Below, one piece after another: positions 44,900-57,309 of a DNA stretch of 64,000 nt; the stretch's first letter is position 1; each line of letters opens with the position of its first letter. The notes beneath the pieces are model-generated. The model did no database searches. It had not been told where the DNA came from and was given only the letters and a program-made list of their open reading frames with translations. The position numbers and the translations under genes were made by a program. Source of the stretch: Fasciola hepatica (Eukaryota > Platyhelminthes > Trematoda > Plagiorchiida > Fasciolidae); assembly GCA_948099385.1 (NCBI GenBank), contig CANUEZ040000207.1, positions 1-64,000 of the forward strand. Direction: 5' to 3'.

Positions 44900-46800
44900 T
44901 CCTCTCTGTTTTGACTCATCGCCTTAGCTTGATTTCTGTTTTGTTCATCTAACAGTGTTCACATAAAGCGTGATGTTATGGCACGATTACGAATCACAAT
45001 AAACAAGCTTGTCCGCCACATTTTGTTGTACTCTAATTTACGAAATATTAACCGATTATCCTCATTTTCCACAACCTCATGTTACTAAGTAATAAACACA
45101 TTCATATACGAGGTTTTCACTAAAAAATACGTTTGATTCGCATGGAATTATAACATCAACATCTGAATTCGGAATCAAATAGAGAAGGAAGCTAGATTTT
45201 CCATTCAAATGCACTCTAACAGCAATGCAATGAAGTTGATACGACTTCCCGATCCATGAATAAAACACCGTGCACGTGAACAAGGACGGTATTAAGAAAT
45301 TCATCAACACTGGGCAAATAATCATAAATTTGCGAGTTTGCTCCTAATAATTGGTTATATTATTACCAAGAAGAGAACTAACATTCTGGTGAAAACCTTC
45401 TGTTACAGTAAATATTCTCTTCGAGTAGGAATGTTGCACATTTAAATGTGTGTTTGAAATATCCAAGCATCAAATATCCCGCACGATGACAATTCATCAC
45501 TAATAACATTGAATACCCAAATATTGGTCACATTTTGATCGGGTAAATTCGAGTTGTGTATGTCCTGAGAAGAAAAAATTCACCGAGAAACACATATGCC
45601 AAACATCACTCAAGGGAACACCCCAAAGATTTTCACTTTGAACAGATACCTATTATTATTTTTTCAATAGCCTAATTCGAAGTTCACACGTTTAAAGTCG
45701 AATCAAACAAAAATCACAACAAAATTCTTCAAATTGATCGAGGGTCTTCCCGGTCGTTCTAGTCGAAAACCGTTGTGTGTGCTTCGGGACGATATACGAT
45801 GAACACATTCAAGGTAAACCTCGAATGTTTATGGTTACAATCGAAAGCAGCATTGATATATGAAAGTATTCTTTCAATAGCCTTTGATAAATACACAATG
45901 ATTTCGAGGGAATATCTGCCTGAAATTCAAAGTTGTAAAGTATATAGTAAAACACAAAACTTGCACAACACTCTCAAGCACAATTCCCACTGCATCCCCA
46001 CTTTCGTAAATGTTGGCGCAATTCACGTCGTACCCCTTACTCATTTGTTTCCGCAGCAAGTGTTCTCGTTGAATTCGATGAAATCCATATGTGAAAATCC
46101 TCTTTAACTTCCCCATGTACGACAGAATTCGCCAACCCGTGAGATTACATTTACCTATTTTCCCAAAATATCATGTCATGGGAGTTTCTTCTCAAGAGAC
46201 CATCACTCTCCAACAGACATAACTTCACAGACAAACAATGATACGGAGTGTTCGCGAATTGGTGACACAGAAATAAAAGAAATAATATCAGTAAACATAA
46301 TAATGATAATAATAATAATAACAGCGGCTTTTCTAAACAAGCGAAACAGTGCAGCCTGTTACGTGATTTACTCTGAAACTCGTCCTGTTTGTCGACGGAT
46401 CGGGTGAATTTAAAAGTCATTATGTTCTCTATTGGGACCTAATAATGGAATGAATTTCTCTGAAGGAGGTGAACACTTTGTTTTCTACAAGAATTGCTTT
46501 CCTTGTACGGATCATGCTCATGTGGAATCGATTCGAGAATCACGTGGTTTCGTATAACGACTAGTCACGTCCCTCCAAGATGAAAATCAATCCAAAGGGG
46601 ATGTAGATGAACCATTCAAAATTGTCGCTGCTAATCGTCTTGCTTTTCAGTAGTATTGTGAATGATCACCGAATCACACAGGACGATTCAAATTGGTTCT
46701 CATTCAATCCATTTAGTAAATTCTCCAATAAATGGCATACACAAAGAAGACCAAAATGTGTGGTGTGTCCATTCTGCAGGGAATGAGCTACAATCCTGAT
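44900..46800 (-). other. block E copy 2 (left arm)
   Basis: Inverted copy of 21925-23220. Holds an 82-codon frame (45325-45077) with SYQLHCIAVRVHLNGKSS and an 80-codon frame (46116-45874) starting MGKLKRIFTYGFHRI; the latter has no counterpart in copy 1. Neither is recognised. The donor after ESN is GTATTT here, weaker than the GTAAGT of copy 1. Confidence 0.4.
46299..46323. repeat. (AAT)n microsatellite, left arm
   Basis: A run of ATAATAATGATAATAATAAT, mirrored exactly at 58726-58749. Confidence 0.9.
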
Positions 46801-46809
46801 CGGATAACA

Positions 46810-47740
46810 CTAACAGGAAGTCCACAAGCATAAGGCTGAGTGAAACATCGATCATATATCGACTAAGCGATAAGCGTCAAATGAAATCAGCGTCTATCGA
46901 TTTGAGGTACGTGATTTCATTGATCAATGGATATCGACCAGCACACACATTCATGAAACAGGTAGGCAGAATGCATTGTCGGTACTTGGAACGGCATGTG
47001 AAGGCCGATCCGAATACAACAAAGGTGAGTGACAGTTTTGCTGAAGAATGATCTGGATTGTAAAGAAACTCCAGGGCTTCGTGTTCTTCTCAAATATTTC
47101 TGTGGGTACCACAAGAATGATTGCTAACTTTTTCCGTTGGGTTTGGGAACATTCGCGCTCAGCAGGAATGAGTTACCGGAAGAGCACAACACCGGTTAGT
47201 CATCTTCAAATAGAACAGCTTCAATGCTGATATATGTCACAACATTGGAGGGCAAATGTGGAACGAGTGAACAAAGAGCAGCACTTGAGGACAGAAAATG
47301 AGATGAACATTTTGGTGAGTTTAAATTGTTTATTCAATGTAATAAATTCAGTCCAAGATGGAGTTCATCCAATTCGACATGTGACTGAGAACACAAGGAT
47401 GGTTTCTACTCAACCATTATCATTACACGAGTATTGTCTATCGCAATCCAGACTTTGCTTGCATTATATGCTCATGGATTTGACCGTCACGCATTTGATC
47501 GAACTCTGTTAGTGAATAGCATTGGAAACACTGGGAATGACCAATCAGTGTTTTGGTATTTCAACGGTCGATGGAGTAATGTGTTTTTCCATAATGTTTT
47601 GCAAAATTACTACCACTTTTCAGAGCCAGTTCGTGCAGTTCAGCTATTGCAGCCATCTGAGTACTCTCCACGAGCTAATGACCAGTGAAATGTCTGTTGA
47701 ATGGGAAGTTTCATTGCACTTGGCCTACCGTTAAATTCAG
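46810..47740 (-). other. block D copy 2 (left arm)
   Basis: Inverted copy of 20035-20850. The hydrophobic frame reads MIDVSLSLMLVDFLLVLS, but a TGA precedes it. It joins block E directly at about 46807, lacking the 1.07 kb with the integrase fragment found in copy 1. On the plus strand, a 60-codon frame (47048-47230) is also conserved between copies, so the coding strand is unresolved. Confidence 0.4.
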
Positions 47741-48005
47741 TAAGCGTTACTTTGCGAACATTTCTGTTCCAGGTCATGAGTAACCTATTTTACGTTTGCA
47801 TGGAATAGTATCCATGCGCAAAGCCAGTGGTTATCGGTGAACACAAATTCGAAAAAATGTTGCACAAATTATGAATTATGGAGTAATTCAGATCGACTTC
47901 ATTCCGTCCATTGAATAATTCAGGTGAAACTGCGGTTACATCGAGTTCAGTCCACACAACCTTTTCCAAGTATTTCAGGAAGAGTTTGTTATTCTTCAGA
48001 AAATT

Positions 48006-48281
48006 CTACTTAAAAGAAAACTCATGGGAAACAAGACGAATAATACCTATGCTTGGGTCATCCACATACATCCAAACGTCCACATATAGCGAAGGTTTTC
48101 GCTCGTGTCGAATGCAGAATGTCACAGCCTTAGTAGTTCTGTCCTGTGTCGTGGAGCTGTGGGTTTGAAAATTGGGGTGGAAAGAGGACGACTGGTTTTT
48201 GACTCCCACAAATAAGGACACAACACAGAGGATCGGTCTAATAACACACGAGTAAGCAAGTTCTGAAAACCGAGCAAGCAA
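48006..48281 (-). other. block C' (left arm), unidentified open frame
   Basis: A 91-codon minus-strand frame ending GIIRLVSHEFSFK, homologous to IRLAFHEFAYR of block C. It includes SLYVDVWMYVDDPS. The mirror is 56767-57042. Not recognised. Conservation of the frame ending across C, C2 and C' suggests a real former exon. Confidence 0.4.
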
Positions 48282-48359
48282 ACATTAAACGTAATCGAGA
48301 CAACCAAGCAAGCCATTTTGGTGAGCAGGGAGATCAGAACTTGCGTACTCGTATGTTAT
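48241..48359. repeat. short inverted repeat at element A 5' end
   Basis: 48241-48266 and 48334-48359 are inverted copies (24 of 26 matching) of the TCAGAACTTGCTTACTCG motif that also flanks element A at 14997, 18350 and 52410. Here two element-end motifs meet head to head, marking an old inversion junction. Mirrored at 56689-56807. Confidence 0.8.
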
Positions 48360-50447
48360 TAGGCAAATTTTCTGCGTGATCCTTCCTGTTTTATTATCGA
48401 ATACAACATCGGGAGTCGTGCTATTATAACATGAGTTCTGGAAACACACCATCTCACTCTTTTGACCATAGCTTTGTGCACAGTTTGTTCACCGGTCGCG
48501 CATTCACCTATGTGGTGCCGAATTCTTATATATAACACTATTTACGAAAAATGCTTTAGATTGTCCGCGTGATTGGAAAACCGATACCGAGATTTTCTGT
48601 ATAAAGCTTCGAAAATACTTTGTAATCGATAGACTAACCATACTCGAGGCTCTAACTCAGGATCGATCTGACATCCTTACTCTCAATCCAGATTTACGCT
48701 TTCCGTTGTTGTTTTGGGGCCACACTTGTTCATTCGCTGAACCACACACCGGACATTGACCCTAAGTGACCGCTGACTGGTGCGTGCGTTGATTTGTTCT
48801 GTGACTCGACCCACATTCCCCATAGACATTTTGTTGACTTGACCGCTTGAACCTCAAGCGATCCTGAATTTGCTCGCATTTGGCTGACTGTGATTCACGG
48901 AGCGGTTACCGTTAAGGCTTGTACAGTTTTTGTGTCATATTTATGATTAGTTTTATAAAGAACCGTATTGAAAAATTACAATTGGACGCTTGATGTTTTT
49001 TGGATTGCGTTACGCGTATCTCAACGACTGCTAAGAGTCCGTTACATGCATCGTTTACCACAGAGTGGTCGCATGAATTTACCGAACTACTGCTACTGCA
49101 ACACCACCGGTAGACCAACCAATATAGGTATGTCAGTTGTGAATGAACTGTTCATGTTGGTCAATTTTAAAGTGCCTTCCATAGAAAACTCGAGTAAAAC
49201 TGCACTTGAAATAGTATTCACTCGATGGTATGTCATTTATTGGCACAGAAGTTATCGCTAACCTGTTTAGCAGTTCCATTTTGTATATTTACATTGGTAC
49301 TTTGAATTTCGAAGAAAATGTTCCGAAACATATTCCATTGCAACAACCATGTAAACCCTTTATCAGTCGAATTTGGCATAGAAGAAAAGCCGAGACCGTT
49401 TCTCCACTCAGTAGCGGACTAAAAACAACACAAATTTGATGACTTGAAACTGCACACGAGTCCCTCACTAAATTCAGCCACTGAGGCTTTTAATCCACTT
49501 GTCGCTTCTGAGACTACCATCTTCACAACCAGATTCCAGTTTTAGCGCTTGTCTCGAGAAACCACAAATCCTTGAAACATTACGTATCACGTTTCCTTGT
49601 AAGAATGCGGTATTGTGACTATTCCAACAATCCCCAGAAGTTAATCGAAGGCTTGATGCTCATTGAACAGTTCATTGCTGGAGTCGCGGACTACCGTATA
49701 CGGAAAGCACTGTTGAAGATGCTGGAAAATTATCGTAGGATAAAACCTGTAAACTTCTCTCTATGGTGACATAAATATCTAATCAAATAAAGGAGTTTTC
49801 ACCATTCGTAGCACCTCAAACCCGAGTCAATTATCCTCCATGTAGAAAAGTAGCGAAACAAAAATACCACTTTGATTTCGTTGTAGAATTGTCTCCTATA
49901 AACTAAAGTATCCTCCATGTCCTGCTCGTGCGGCACAAGGGATAAGATTTTACAACAGGACCACGAGAATATATTTCACCTTGCTCACCGTGTTTGGATC
50001 CACTCTCTAGATGAGTCACAGCTGGATGAACCATGACTGCCCGCATTTAGATGTCCGCAGCATTATTCTGTTCACGCCGTACCGTAACTTTTCTCTACCA
50101 ATAGAAGTAGGCTCCACATGACCCGTAATTACTGTGCAATCTACATTCTTCAAGCAGTATCTTTCAGCATAATTACTGTATCTTTCTCTCCCTACACAAC
50201 GCAGTAATACTAATAATCCTTCCCAATTTTACTCCCATTATTTTGATCCGAACCACCTGCAGTGACCAGATTTGGCAGGTTGATAGTTCAACTCACTGCT
50301 GTAACGAATATGCACACGAAAGGTAAGCATGAGACAAATGATTTGATGTATCCCGGAAAACGTTCCTACTGCTTTTCTGACTTCAGGGGTTTTATTTCAG
50401 TACAAGCTTCTTGAAATGTAACTAAGTTCCGCTCTGGCAGCCTCGCA

Positions 50448-50845
50448 GATGTATATGATTCGTGCTCCTAATGGTATGCTTGATACTGTGGTTTACCTCG
50501 ACGATGCTTGTGAGTTGCAAGAATTGAATCCCCGACTAGATAAAAGCAAATTCACATTCGTTTGTGGACAGGTGCAGATTTTTAGGCACATCATACCAGT
50601 TTGACCTGTCAAACCGAGCCAGGAAATCTAGAGTAATAAATGATGATCCAAATCGTGCTTATGCCAAGCAAATGAAAAGCTTCCTTGGTACGTGCTCCCG
50701 TAACCTATATAAGTTGTCACAGTTCAATTCAATCGATGGGCCGTTACAAGCCCTCAACAAATTTGGAGTTAAATTCACCGGAGGCTTTGAACAAGGAAAA
50801 ACGTTTACCACAACAAAACGAAATCCTCATTTTCTTCCGTTTTAG
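50448..50845 (+). pseudogene. element A copy 2, RT with internal deletion
   Basis: APNGMLDTVV joins YLDDACELQELNPRLDKSKF without the intervening RT palm segment, exactly as in copy 1, although the YLDD pair is kept here. It is followed by IFRHIIPV, CSRNLYKLSQF and FGVKFTGGF. Stops and a frameshift follow IIPV. Confidence 0.8.
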
Positions 50846-51729
50846 CCGTTTTTGATTCAAACCTGTTCCGATGTGAGAGAAATTGCTGTTCTTTTTCAAA
50901 CACAGTAAGGGGCTGTATGCAGAAACAATTGTGCCGTGGGTTTTCCCTAAATTATCGACATCTGAGTTGAAGTACTTTGTCAAGTAAAAGGCAGCTCAAT
51001 TGGGACAACGGTTAATCGTCCATTGCGGATTGACTGCTGAATCATGATCTTCGTATTATATATCAATCTGGATGTCAAAACTCGCCAGCTGAAGTTCTTT
51101 CGCGACTACCTTCAGACGCATTGGATCTGGCAAATTAAGCAAATGATCGGATAAGAGCATCTGCCCTTCAGGCAAACTAATTCACGATAGTGATCGAAGA
51201 TAATCTATGAACCAGAAACCAATATGTTCTTCATTTCAGTGGATAACGCATTACCACCGTGATTTCTGATCTCCAAATAACTAGGTACCATGTGAGTTGT
51301 GTGTTTTATTCTGTTACTAATGGGCTTGCTGTTTTTAATGGATGTGTAACGCGTGGCAATATTCACGTTATTCCTACGGAGTGTATAGTTAAGACCACTT
51401 CATGTGCTCATGACGATCAACCAGGGGTTTCAAGCACAAAACAATGGGTTTGATACTACTTCTGCTAATCCATAATGTTATCCTTTCATTGAGACTTCCT
51501 GTAATAATTGCTCGGCTTACCAATAACCGGATACAAGTGCTTATCCGATGCCAACTCCAATTCAACCGAAATATTCATCTTCGCGTTCAAGAGTCAAGAC
51601 TGCGAATAATATCACAAGGCCCTTGATAAACACACTCATTCAACAATGAAACCTGCTTGTACCCACGTGCTTTTGTAACAAGTGGTCTCAAGCCTAGTTG
51701 TGAGATGACATGACTACAAATTCCGGGAT

Positions 51730-52275
51730 TTAAGAGTCTGAGTACATGTTCAGCAGGAATGGGCTGGCCGTGGAAGCTGTAATCTACGATGGTCTTCAGT
51801 TTACCAGTCAAAAGTTTCTAACAGGGAGATGCAGTGCCGAACTGTTCCGTATGATTGGACTGCCAGCGGCATAGTCGAGAGACACCTGTCCATAAGGAAG
51901 GGTATTCAAACCAGCTAACTAGAAGGTGTAGTTTGGTAAGACTCGGTTATTAAAGCACTGTTTACGTACAGAACTACCCCATAAGCAGCCACTGATAAGG
52001 CGGCTTCACATTCAATATTCGGCTACCAATCCAGACTCAGCTGCATGCTGTGACTCAGTTGCCCGTTACAGCGAAGGGGTCAAGCAAACAGCGGCTGTCA
52101 TCTTATCAAAGGACATACAGTAGGGAGGTACCAGTGTTCACCTCAGGGAGTAACATGTGTATACAAAACTACACTATCCGGGAAGGTCTATGTAAACTAT
52201 CTCCACCTTGCAAGATTATTAGAGTATGCCATTTTGGAACTTATCTACCTGAAGACGGAGACAAAGTCAAATAAA
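51730..52275 (+). pseudogene. element A copy 2, integrase C-terminal half
   Basis: Weaker than copy 1. Segments correspond to DDPQFISHEF, ERLNRSL and YRTIP of copy 1 with further stops. The tail frame 52050-52274 keeps FTSGSNMCIQNYTIREG of the C-terminal beta-barrel-like region. Confidence 0.65.
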
Positions 52276-52399
52276 GTCTGCTGAACAAAGTGAACAAAAT
52301 CTCAGGAACGTGTTGATTATCATGAAACGAGAAGTCTGATGTCTGTGCCGGGTACACCGGGGAATGAATAACAAAAGTGATCCACTCTAGTCTCTTGCT

Positions 52400-53540
52400 T
52401 GTTCAATTTTCAGGTCGTGCCTACTCGTGTGTTAATCAGCGGATTAACTGTGTGCTGTGTTCTGCCTTGCTTGAATCGAAGGGTGTTCATCCAGTCCCGT
52501 TAGCCAAAAGTCCGCGACAACGGACAGGATCAGTTAAGTACTATTCGTCTTGCTTTCCGCGAGGTCGCGTATAGGTAGATTTTGCCAGCAAATAACAAGA
52601 GCATCCACAAACACTTGGAAGCCGTTGTCTGGACTGAACTCGATCTAACCGCAGTTTCACCCGAATTGATCGAGAAAGAGAATAACGTCTATCTGGATTT
52701 CTCCCTATTTCACATTCCTTGCAACATATATTAGATTGTAGAGGTGTGTGGCCCATCCGAATGTAAAATGGGTTACTAAGGAGCTGGAACACAAATGTTG
52801 CAACGTAACGGTTATTGAATATAACTGTGAGCCACTTGCAACGAAACTCACAAACAAGTATACTGTAGACTATGAGGTCCTTAGCAAAGCATGCATGAGA
52901 CCGAAGAAAGCAAGCCTCGACGTCAATGTTCTGACCAATTGGTGTCACGCCGTAGCTATAGCTCCGAACTTATTCTTGCAGTCACAAGTTAGATCCGAAC
53001 AATCCAAACAATGATCGCATTCCCATACGTGAGCGAGTATACTCAGATACTTGATAGCAATATTCGTTGTTCATCAGGTCATTATTCTAGCTGTGGTGAG
53101 CATTGATTACGGACATCGATTTAAACAGTATCTCAGACGTTCACCGGAAAATATATGAAAATGTGACAGGCATGGAGAAAATCAGAAGAAATGAAAGGAT
53201 CTCATTAGGAAACATGTAGCAATTCCATCAAGAGGCAGGACATCAAGATGGCGGCATCATAAATAACCAAGAGAGGTGAACACTTCTGACTTGAGTCCTA
53301 ATAAAAGAGATGGCTGTCTGCAAACAGACAGTATCAAAGTACGACTTCACGCTCTTCACATTCAACTTCCCGTTGTGCTGCTCGCCATTCTGGGGGCGTT
53401 ATCTCTAGTGTTCGACGATACATCCTCCATTCGGAATTACTTGTTCCTTCGACAAACCGAGTAGTGAACACATTTATCATGTGGTTTGTTATTTGCACAT
53501 GAATCATGAACTTGTTAGTACACAGGTTTCCGCACCGTTC
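52400..53540 (+). pseudogene. block C copy 2: unidentified exon-like sequence
   Basis: Follows element A copy 2 as in S1. Frames IRLAFREVAYR (donor GTAGAT at 52576) and VWTELDLTAVSPELIEKENN are conserved. The final 88-codon frame 52748-53014 is open here but frameshifted in copy 1. Sequence conservation in frame suggests that an ancestral protein-coding unit was carried with the element or lay beside it. Confidence 0.4.
52748..53014 (+). CDS. unidentified open frame in block C copy 2
   Basis: 88 codons with no stop: HPNVKWVTKELEHKCCNV, LATKLTNKYTVDYEVL, RPKKASLDVNVLTNW and AVAIAPNLFLQ. No family recognised. In copy 1 a one-base deletion (AACAA-TATAC) disrupts it. May be the best-preserved piece of the unknown C protein. 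An acceptor-like site just upstream in copy 1 (TTGTACAG) is not kept here. Confidence 0.35.
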   Translation: MAHPNVKWVTKELEHKCCNVTVIEYNCEPLATKLTNKYTVDYEVLSKACMRPKKASLDVNVLTNWCHAVAIAPNLFLQSQVRSEQSKQ

Positions 53541-53614
53541 GCCTGAACAGTACGTGAGCCACTTAAGAAAACTTCAAATATTTTGGTCTCCAGAGGGATA
53601 ACTACACCTGTGAG

Positions 53615-56600
53615 TTGAAACCCCTGGTTGATCGTCATGAGCACATGAAGTGGTCTTAACTATACACTCCGTAGGAATAACGTGAATATTGCCACGCGTT
53701 ACACATCCATTAAAAACAGCAAGCCCATTAGTAACAGAATAAAACACACAACTCACATGGTACCTAGTTATTTGGAGATCAGAAATCACGGTGGTAATGC
53801 GTTATCCACTGAAATGAAGAACATATTGGTTTCTGGTTCATAGATTATCTTCGATCACTATCGTGAATTAGTTTGCCTGAAGGGCAGATGCTCTTATCCG
53901 ATCATTTGCTTAATTTGCCAGATCCAATGCGTCTGAAGGTAGTCGCGAAAGAACTTCAGCTGGCGAGTTTTGACATCCAGATTGATATATAATACGAAGA
54001 TCATGATTCAGCAGTCAATCCGCAATGGACGATTAACCGTTGTCCCAATTGAGCTGCCTTTTACTTGACAAAGTACTTCAACTCAGATGTCGATAATTTA
54101 GGGAAAACCCACGGCACAATTGTTTCTGCATACAGCCCCTTACTGTGTTTGAAAAAGAACAGCAATTTCTCTCACATCGGAACAGGTTTGAATCAAAAAC
54201 GGCTAAAACGGAAGAAAATGAGGATTTCGTTTTGTTGTGGTAAACGTTTTTCCTTGTTCAAAGCCTCCGGTGAATTTAACTCCAAATTTGTTGAGGGCTT
54301 GTAACGGCCCATCGATTGAATTGAACTGTGACAACTTATATAGGTTACGGGAGCACATACCAAGGAAGCTTTTCATTTGCTTGGCATAAGCACGATTTGG
54401 ATCATCATTTATTACTCTAGATTTCCTGGCTCGGTTTGACAGGTCAAACTGGTATGATGTGCCTAAAAATCTGCACCTGTCCACAAACGAATGTGAATTT
54501 GCTTTTATCTAGTCGGGGATTCAATTCTTGCAACTCACAAGCATCGTCGAGGTAAACCACAGTATCAAGCATACCATTAGGAGCACGAATCATATACATC
54601 TGCGAGGCTGCCAGAGCGGAACTTAGTTACATTTCAAGAAGCTTGTACTGAAATAAAACCCCTGAAGTCAGAAAAGCAGTAGGAACGTTTTCCGGGATAC
54701 ATCAAATCATTTGTCTCATGCTTACCTTTCGTGTGCATATTCGTTACAGCAGTGAGTTGAACTATCAACCTGCCAAATCTGGTCACTGCAGGTGGTTCGG
54801 ATCAAAATAATGGGAGTAAAATTGGGAAGGATTATTAGTATTACTGCGTTGTGTAGGGAGAGAAAGATACAGTAATTATGCTGAAAGATACTGCTTGAAG
54901 AATGTAGATTGCACAGTAATTACGGGTCATGTGGAGCCTACTTCTATTGGTAGAGAAAAGTTACGGTACGGCGTGAACAGAATAATGCTGCGGACATCTA
55001 AATGCGGGCAGTCATGGTTCATCCAGCTGTGACTCATCTAGAGAGTGGATCCAAACACGGTGAGCAAGGTGAAATATATTCTCGTGGTCCTGTTGTAAAA
55101 TCTTATCCCTTGTGCCGCACGAGCAGGACATGGAGGATACTTTAGTTTATAGGAGACAATTCTACAACGAAATCAAAGTGGTATTTTTGTTTCGCTACTT
55201 TTCTACATGGAGGATAATTGACTCGGGTTTGAGGTGCTACGAATGGTGAAAACTCCTTTATTTGATTAGATATTTATGTCACCATAGAGAGAAGTTTACA
55301 GGTTTTATCCTACGATAATTTTCCAGCATCTTCAACAGTGCTTTCCGTATACGGTAGTCCGCGACTCCAGCAATGAACTGTTCAATGAGCATCAAGCCTT
55401 CGATTAACTTCTGGGGATTGTTGGAATAGTCACAATACCGCATTCTTACAAGGAAACGTGATACGTAATGTTTCAAGGATTTGTGGTTTCTCGAGACAAG
55501 CGCTAAAACTGGAATCTGGTTGTGAAGATGGTAGTCTCAGAAGCGACAAGTGGATTAAAAGCCTCAGTGGCTGAATTTAGTGAGGGACTCGTGTGCAGTT
55601 TCAAGTCATCAAATTTGTGTTGTTTTTAGTCCGCTACTGAGTGGAGAAACGGTCTCGGCTTTTCTTCTATGCCAAATTCGACTGATAAAGGGTTTACATG
55701 GTTGTTGCAATGGAATATGTTTCGGAACATTTTCTTCGAAATTCAAAGTACCAATGTAAATATACAAAATGGAACTGCTAAACAGGTTAGCGATAACTTC
55801 TGTGCCAATAAATGACATACCATCGAGTGAATACTATTTCAAGTGCAGTTTTACTCGAGTTTTCTATGGAAGGCACTTTAAAATTGACCAACATGAACAG
55901 TTCATTCACAACTGACATACCTATATTGGTTGGTCTACCGGTGGTGTTGCAGTAGCAGTAGTTCGGTAAATTCATGCGACCACTCTGTGGTAAACGATGC
56001 ATGTAACGGACTCTTAGCAGTCGTTGAGATACGCGTAACGCAATCCAAAAAACATCAAGCGTCCAATTGTAATTTTTCAATACGGTTCTTTATAAAACTA
56101 ATCATAAATATGACACAAAAACTGTACAAGCCTTAACGGTAACCGCTCCGTGAATCACAGTCAGCCAAATGCGAGCAAATTCAGGATCGCTTGAGGTTCA
56201 AGCGGTCAAGTCAACAAAATGTCTATGGGGAATGTGGGTCGAGTCACAGAACAAATCAACGCGCGCACCAGTCAGCGGTCACTTAGGGTCAATGTCCGGT
56301 GTGTGGTTCAGCGAATGAACAAGTGTGGCCCCAAAACAACAACGGAAAGCGTAAATCTAGATTGAGAGTAAGGATGTCAGATCGATCCTGAGTTAGAGCC
56401 TCGAGTATGGTTAGTCTATCGATTACAAAGTATTTTCGAAGCTTTATACAGAAAATCTCGGTATCGGTTTTCCAATCACGCGGACAATCTAAAGCATTTT
56501 TCGTAAATAGTGTTATATATAAGAATTCGGCACCACATAGGTGAATGCGCGACCGGTGAACAAACTGTGCACAAAGCTATGGTCAAAAGAGTGAGATGGT

Positions 56601-56720
56601 GTGTTTCCAGAACTCATGTTATAATAGCACGACTCCCGATGTTGTATTCGATAATAAAACAGGAAGGATCACGCAGAAAATTTGCCTAATAACATACGAG
56701 TACGCAAGTTCTGATCTCCC
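53615..56720 (-). mobile_element. gypsy-like element A, copy 3 (5' part, inverted)
   Basis: Mirror of 48330-51433: the 5' two thirds of element A on the minus strand, truncated before the integrase by the palindrome boundary. The RT region is at 54600-54203 with the same internal deletion, and LGMCSRN here replaces LGTCSRN of copy 2. Confidence 0.8.
54203..54600 (-). pseudogene. element A copy 3, RT with internal deletion
   Basis: Mirror of 50448-50845. APNGMLDTVV-YLDD join and the same downstream stops. One difference was noted at 54357. Confidence 0.8.
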
Positions 56721-56807
56721 TGCTCACCAAAATGGCTTGCTTGGTTGTCTCGATTACGTTTAATGTTTGCTTGCTCGGTTTTCAGAACTTGCTTACTCGT
56801 GTGTTAT
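56689..56807. repeat. short inverted repeat, right-arm copy
   Basis: Mirror of 48241-48359: two element-end motifs head to head, about 67 bp apart. Confidence 0.8.
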
Positions 56808-57042
56808 TAGACCGATCCTCTGTGTTGTGTCCTTATTTGTGGGAGTCAAAAACCAGTCGTCCTCTTTCCACCCCAATTTTCAAACCCACAGCTCCACGAC
56901 ACAGGACAGAACTACTAAGGCTGTGACATTCTGCATTCGACACGAGCGAAAACCTTCGCTATATGTGGACGTTTGGATGTATGTGGATGACCCAAGCATA
57001 GGTATTATTCGTCTTGTTTCCCATGAGTTTTCTTTTAAGTAG
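56767..57042 (+). other. block C' (right arm), unidentified open frame
   Basis: Mirror of 48006-48281. On the plus strand it is followed by KLFLKYLEKVVWTELDV and AVSPELF (57060-57130), so the C reading continues as in copies 1 and 2, then passes directly into block D as in S1. Confidence 0.4.
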
Positions 57043-57309
57043 AATTTTCTGAAGAATAACAAACTCTTCCTGAAATACTTGGAAAAGGTTGTGTGGACTG
57101 AACTCGATGTAACCGCAGTTTCACCTGAATTATTCAATGGACGGAATGAAGTCGATCTGAATTACTCCATAATTCATAATTTGTGCAACATTTTTTCGAA
57201 TTTGTGTTCACCGATAACCACTGGCTTTGCGCATGGATACTATTCCATGCAAACGTAAAATAGGTTACTCATGACCTGGAACAGAAATGTTCGCAAAGTA
57301 ACGCTTACT

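Larger units (their letters stand above)
44028..51433 (+). repeat. large inverted repeat, left arm (about 7.4 kb)
   Basis: Reverse complement of 53615-61020 (paired coordinates sum to 105048). A handful of differences were found by eye, for example at 46019, 48785 and 50691 and two near 46415, implying about 99.9% identity. It contains the mariner fragment, block E, block D, block C' and most of element A copy 2 up to the end of the RT region. Confidence 0.97.
48330..52330 (+). mobile_element. gypsy-like element A, copy 2 (degenerate)
   Basis: Same order and the same RT deletion as copy 1 (roughly 85-95% similar by eye), with the end motif TCAGAACTTGCGTACTCG at 48334 and a related motif at about 52410. 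The gag knuckle region (about 49850-49960) is more decayed than in copy 1. The part to 51433 lies in the palindrome arm; the integrase lies in the spacer. Confidence 0.8.
51434..53614. other. spacer of the large inverted repeat
   Basis: 2.18 kb present once here: element A copy 2 integrase and block C copy 2. It corresponds collinearly to about 17.4-19.62 kb of block S1. The left junction follows GGGTTTCAA and the right precedes GTTGAAACCC. Confidence 0.9.
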
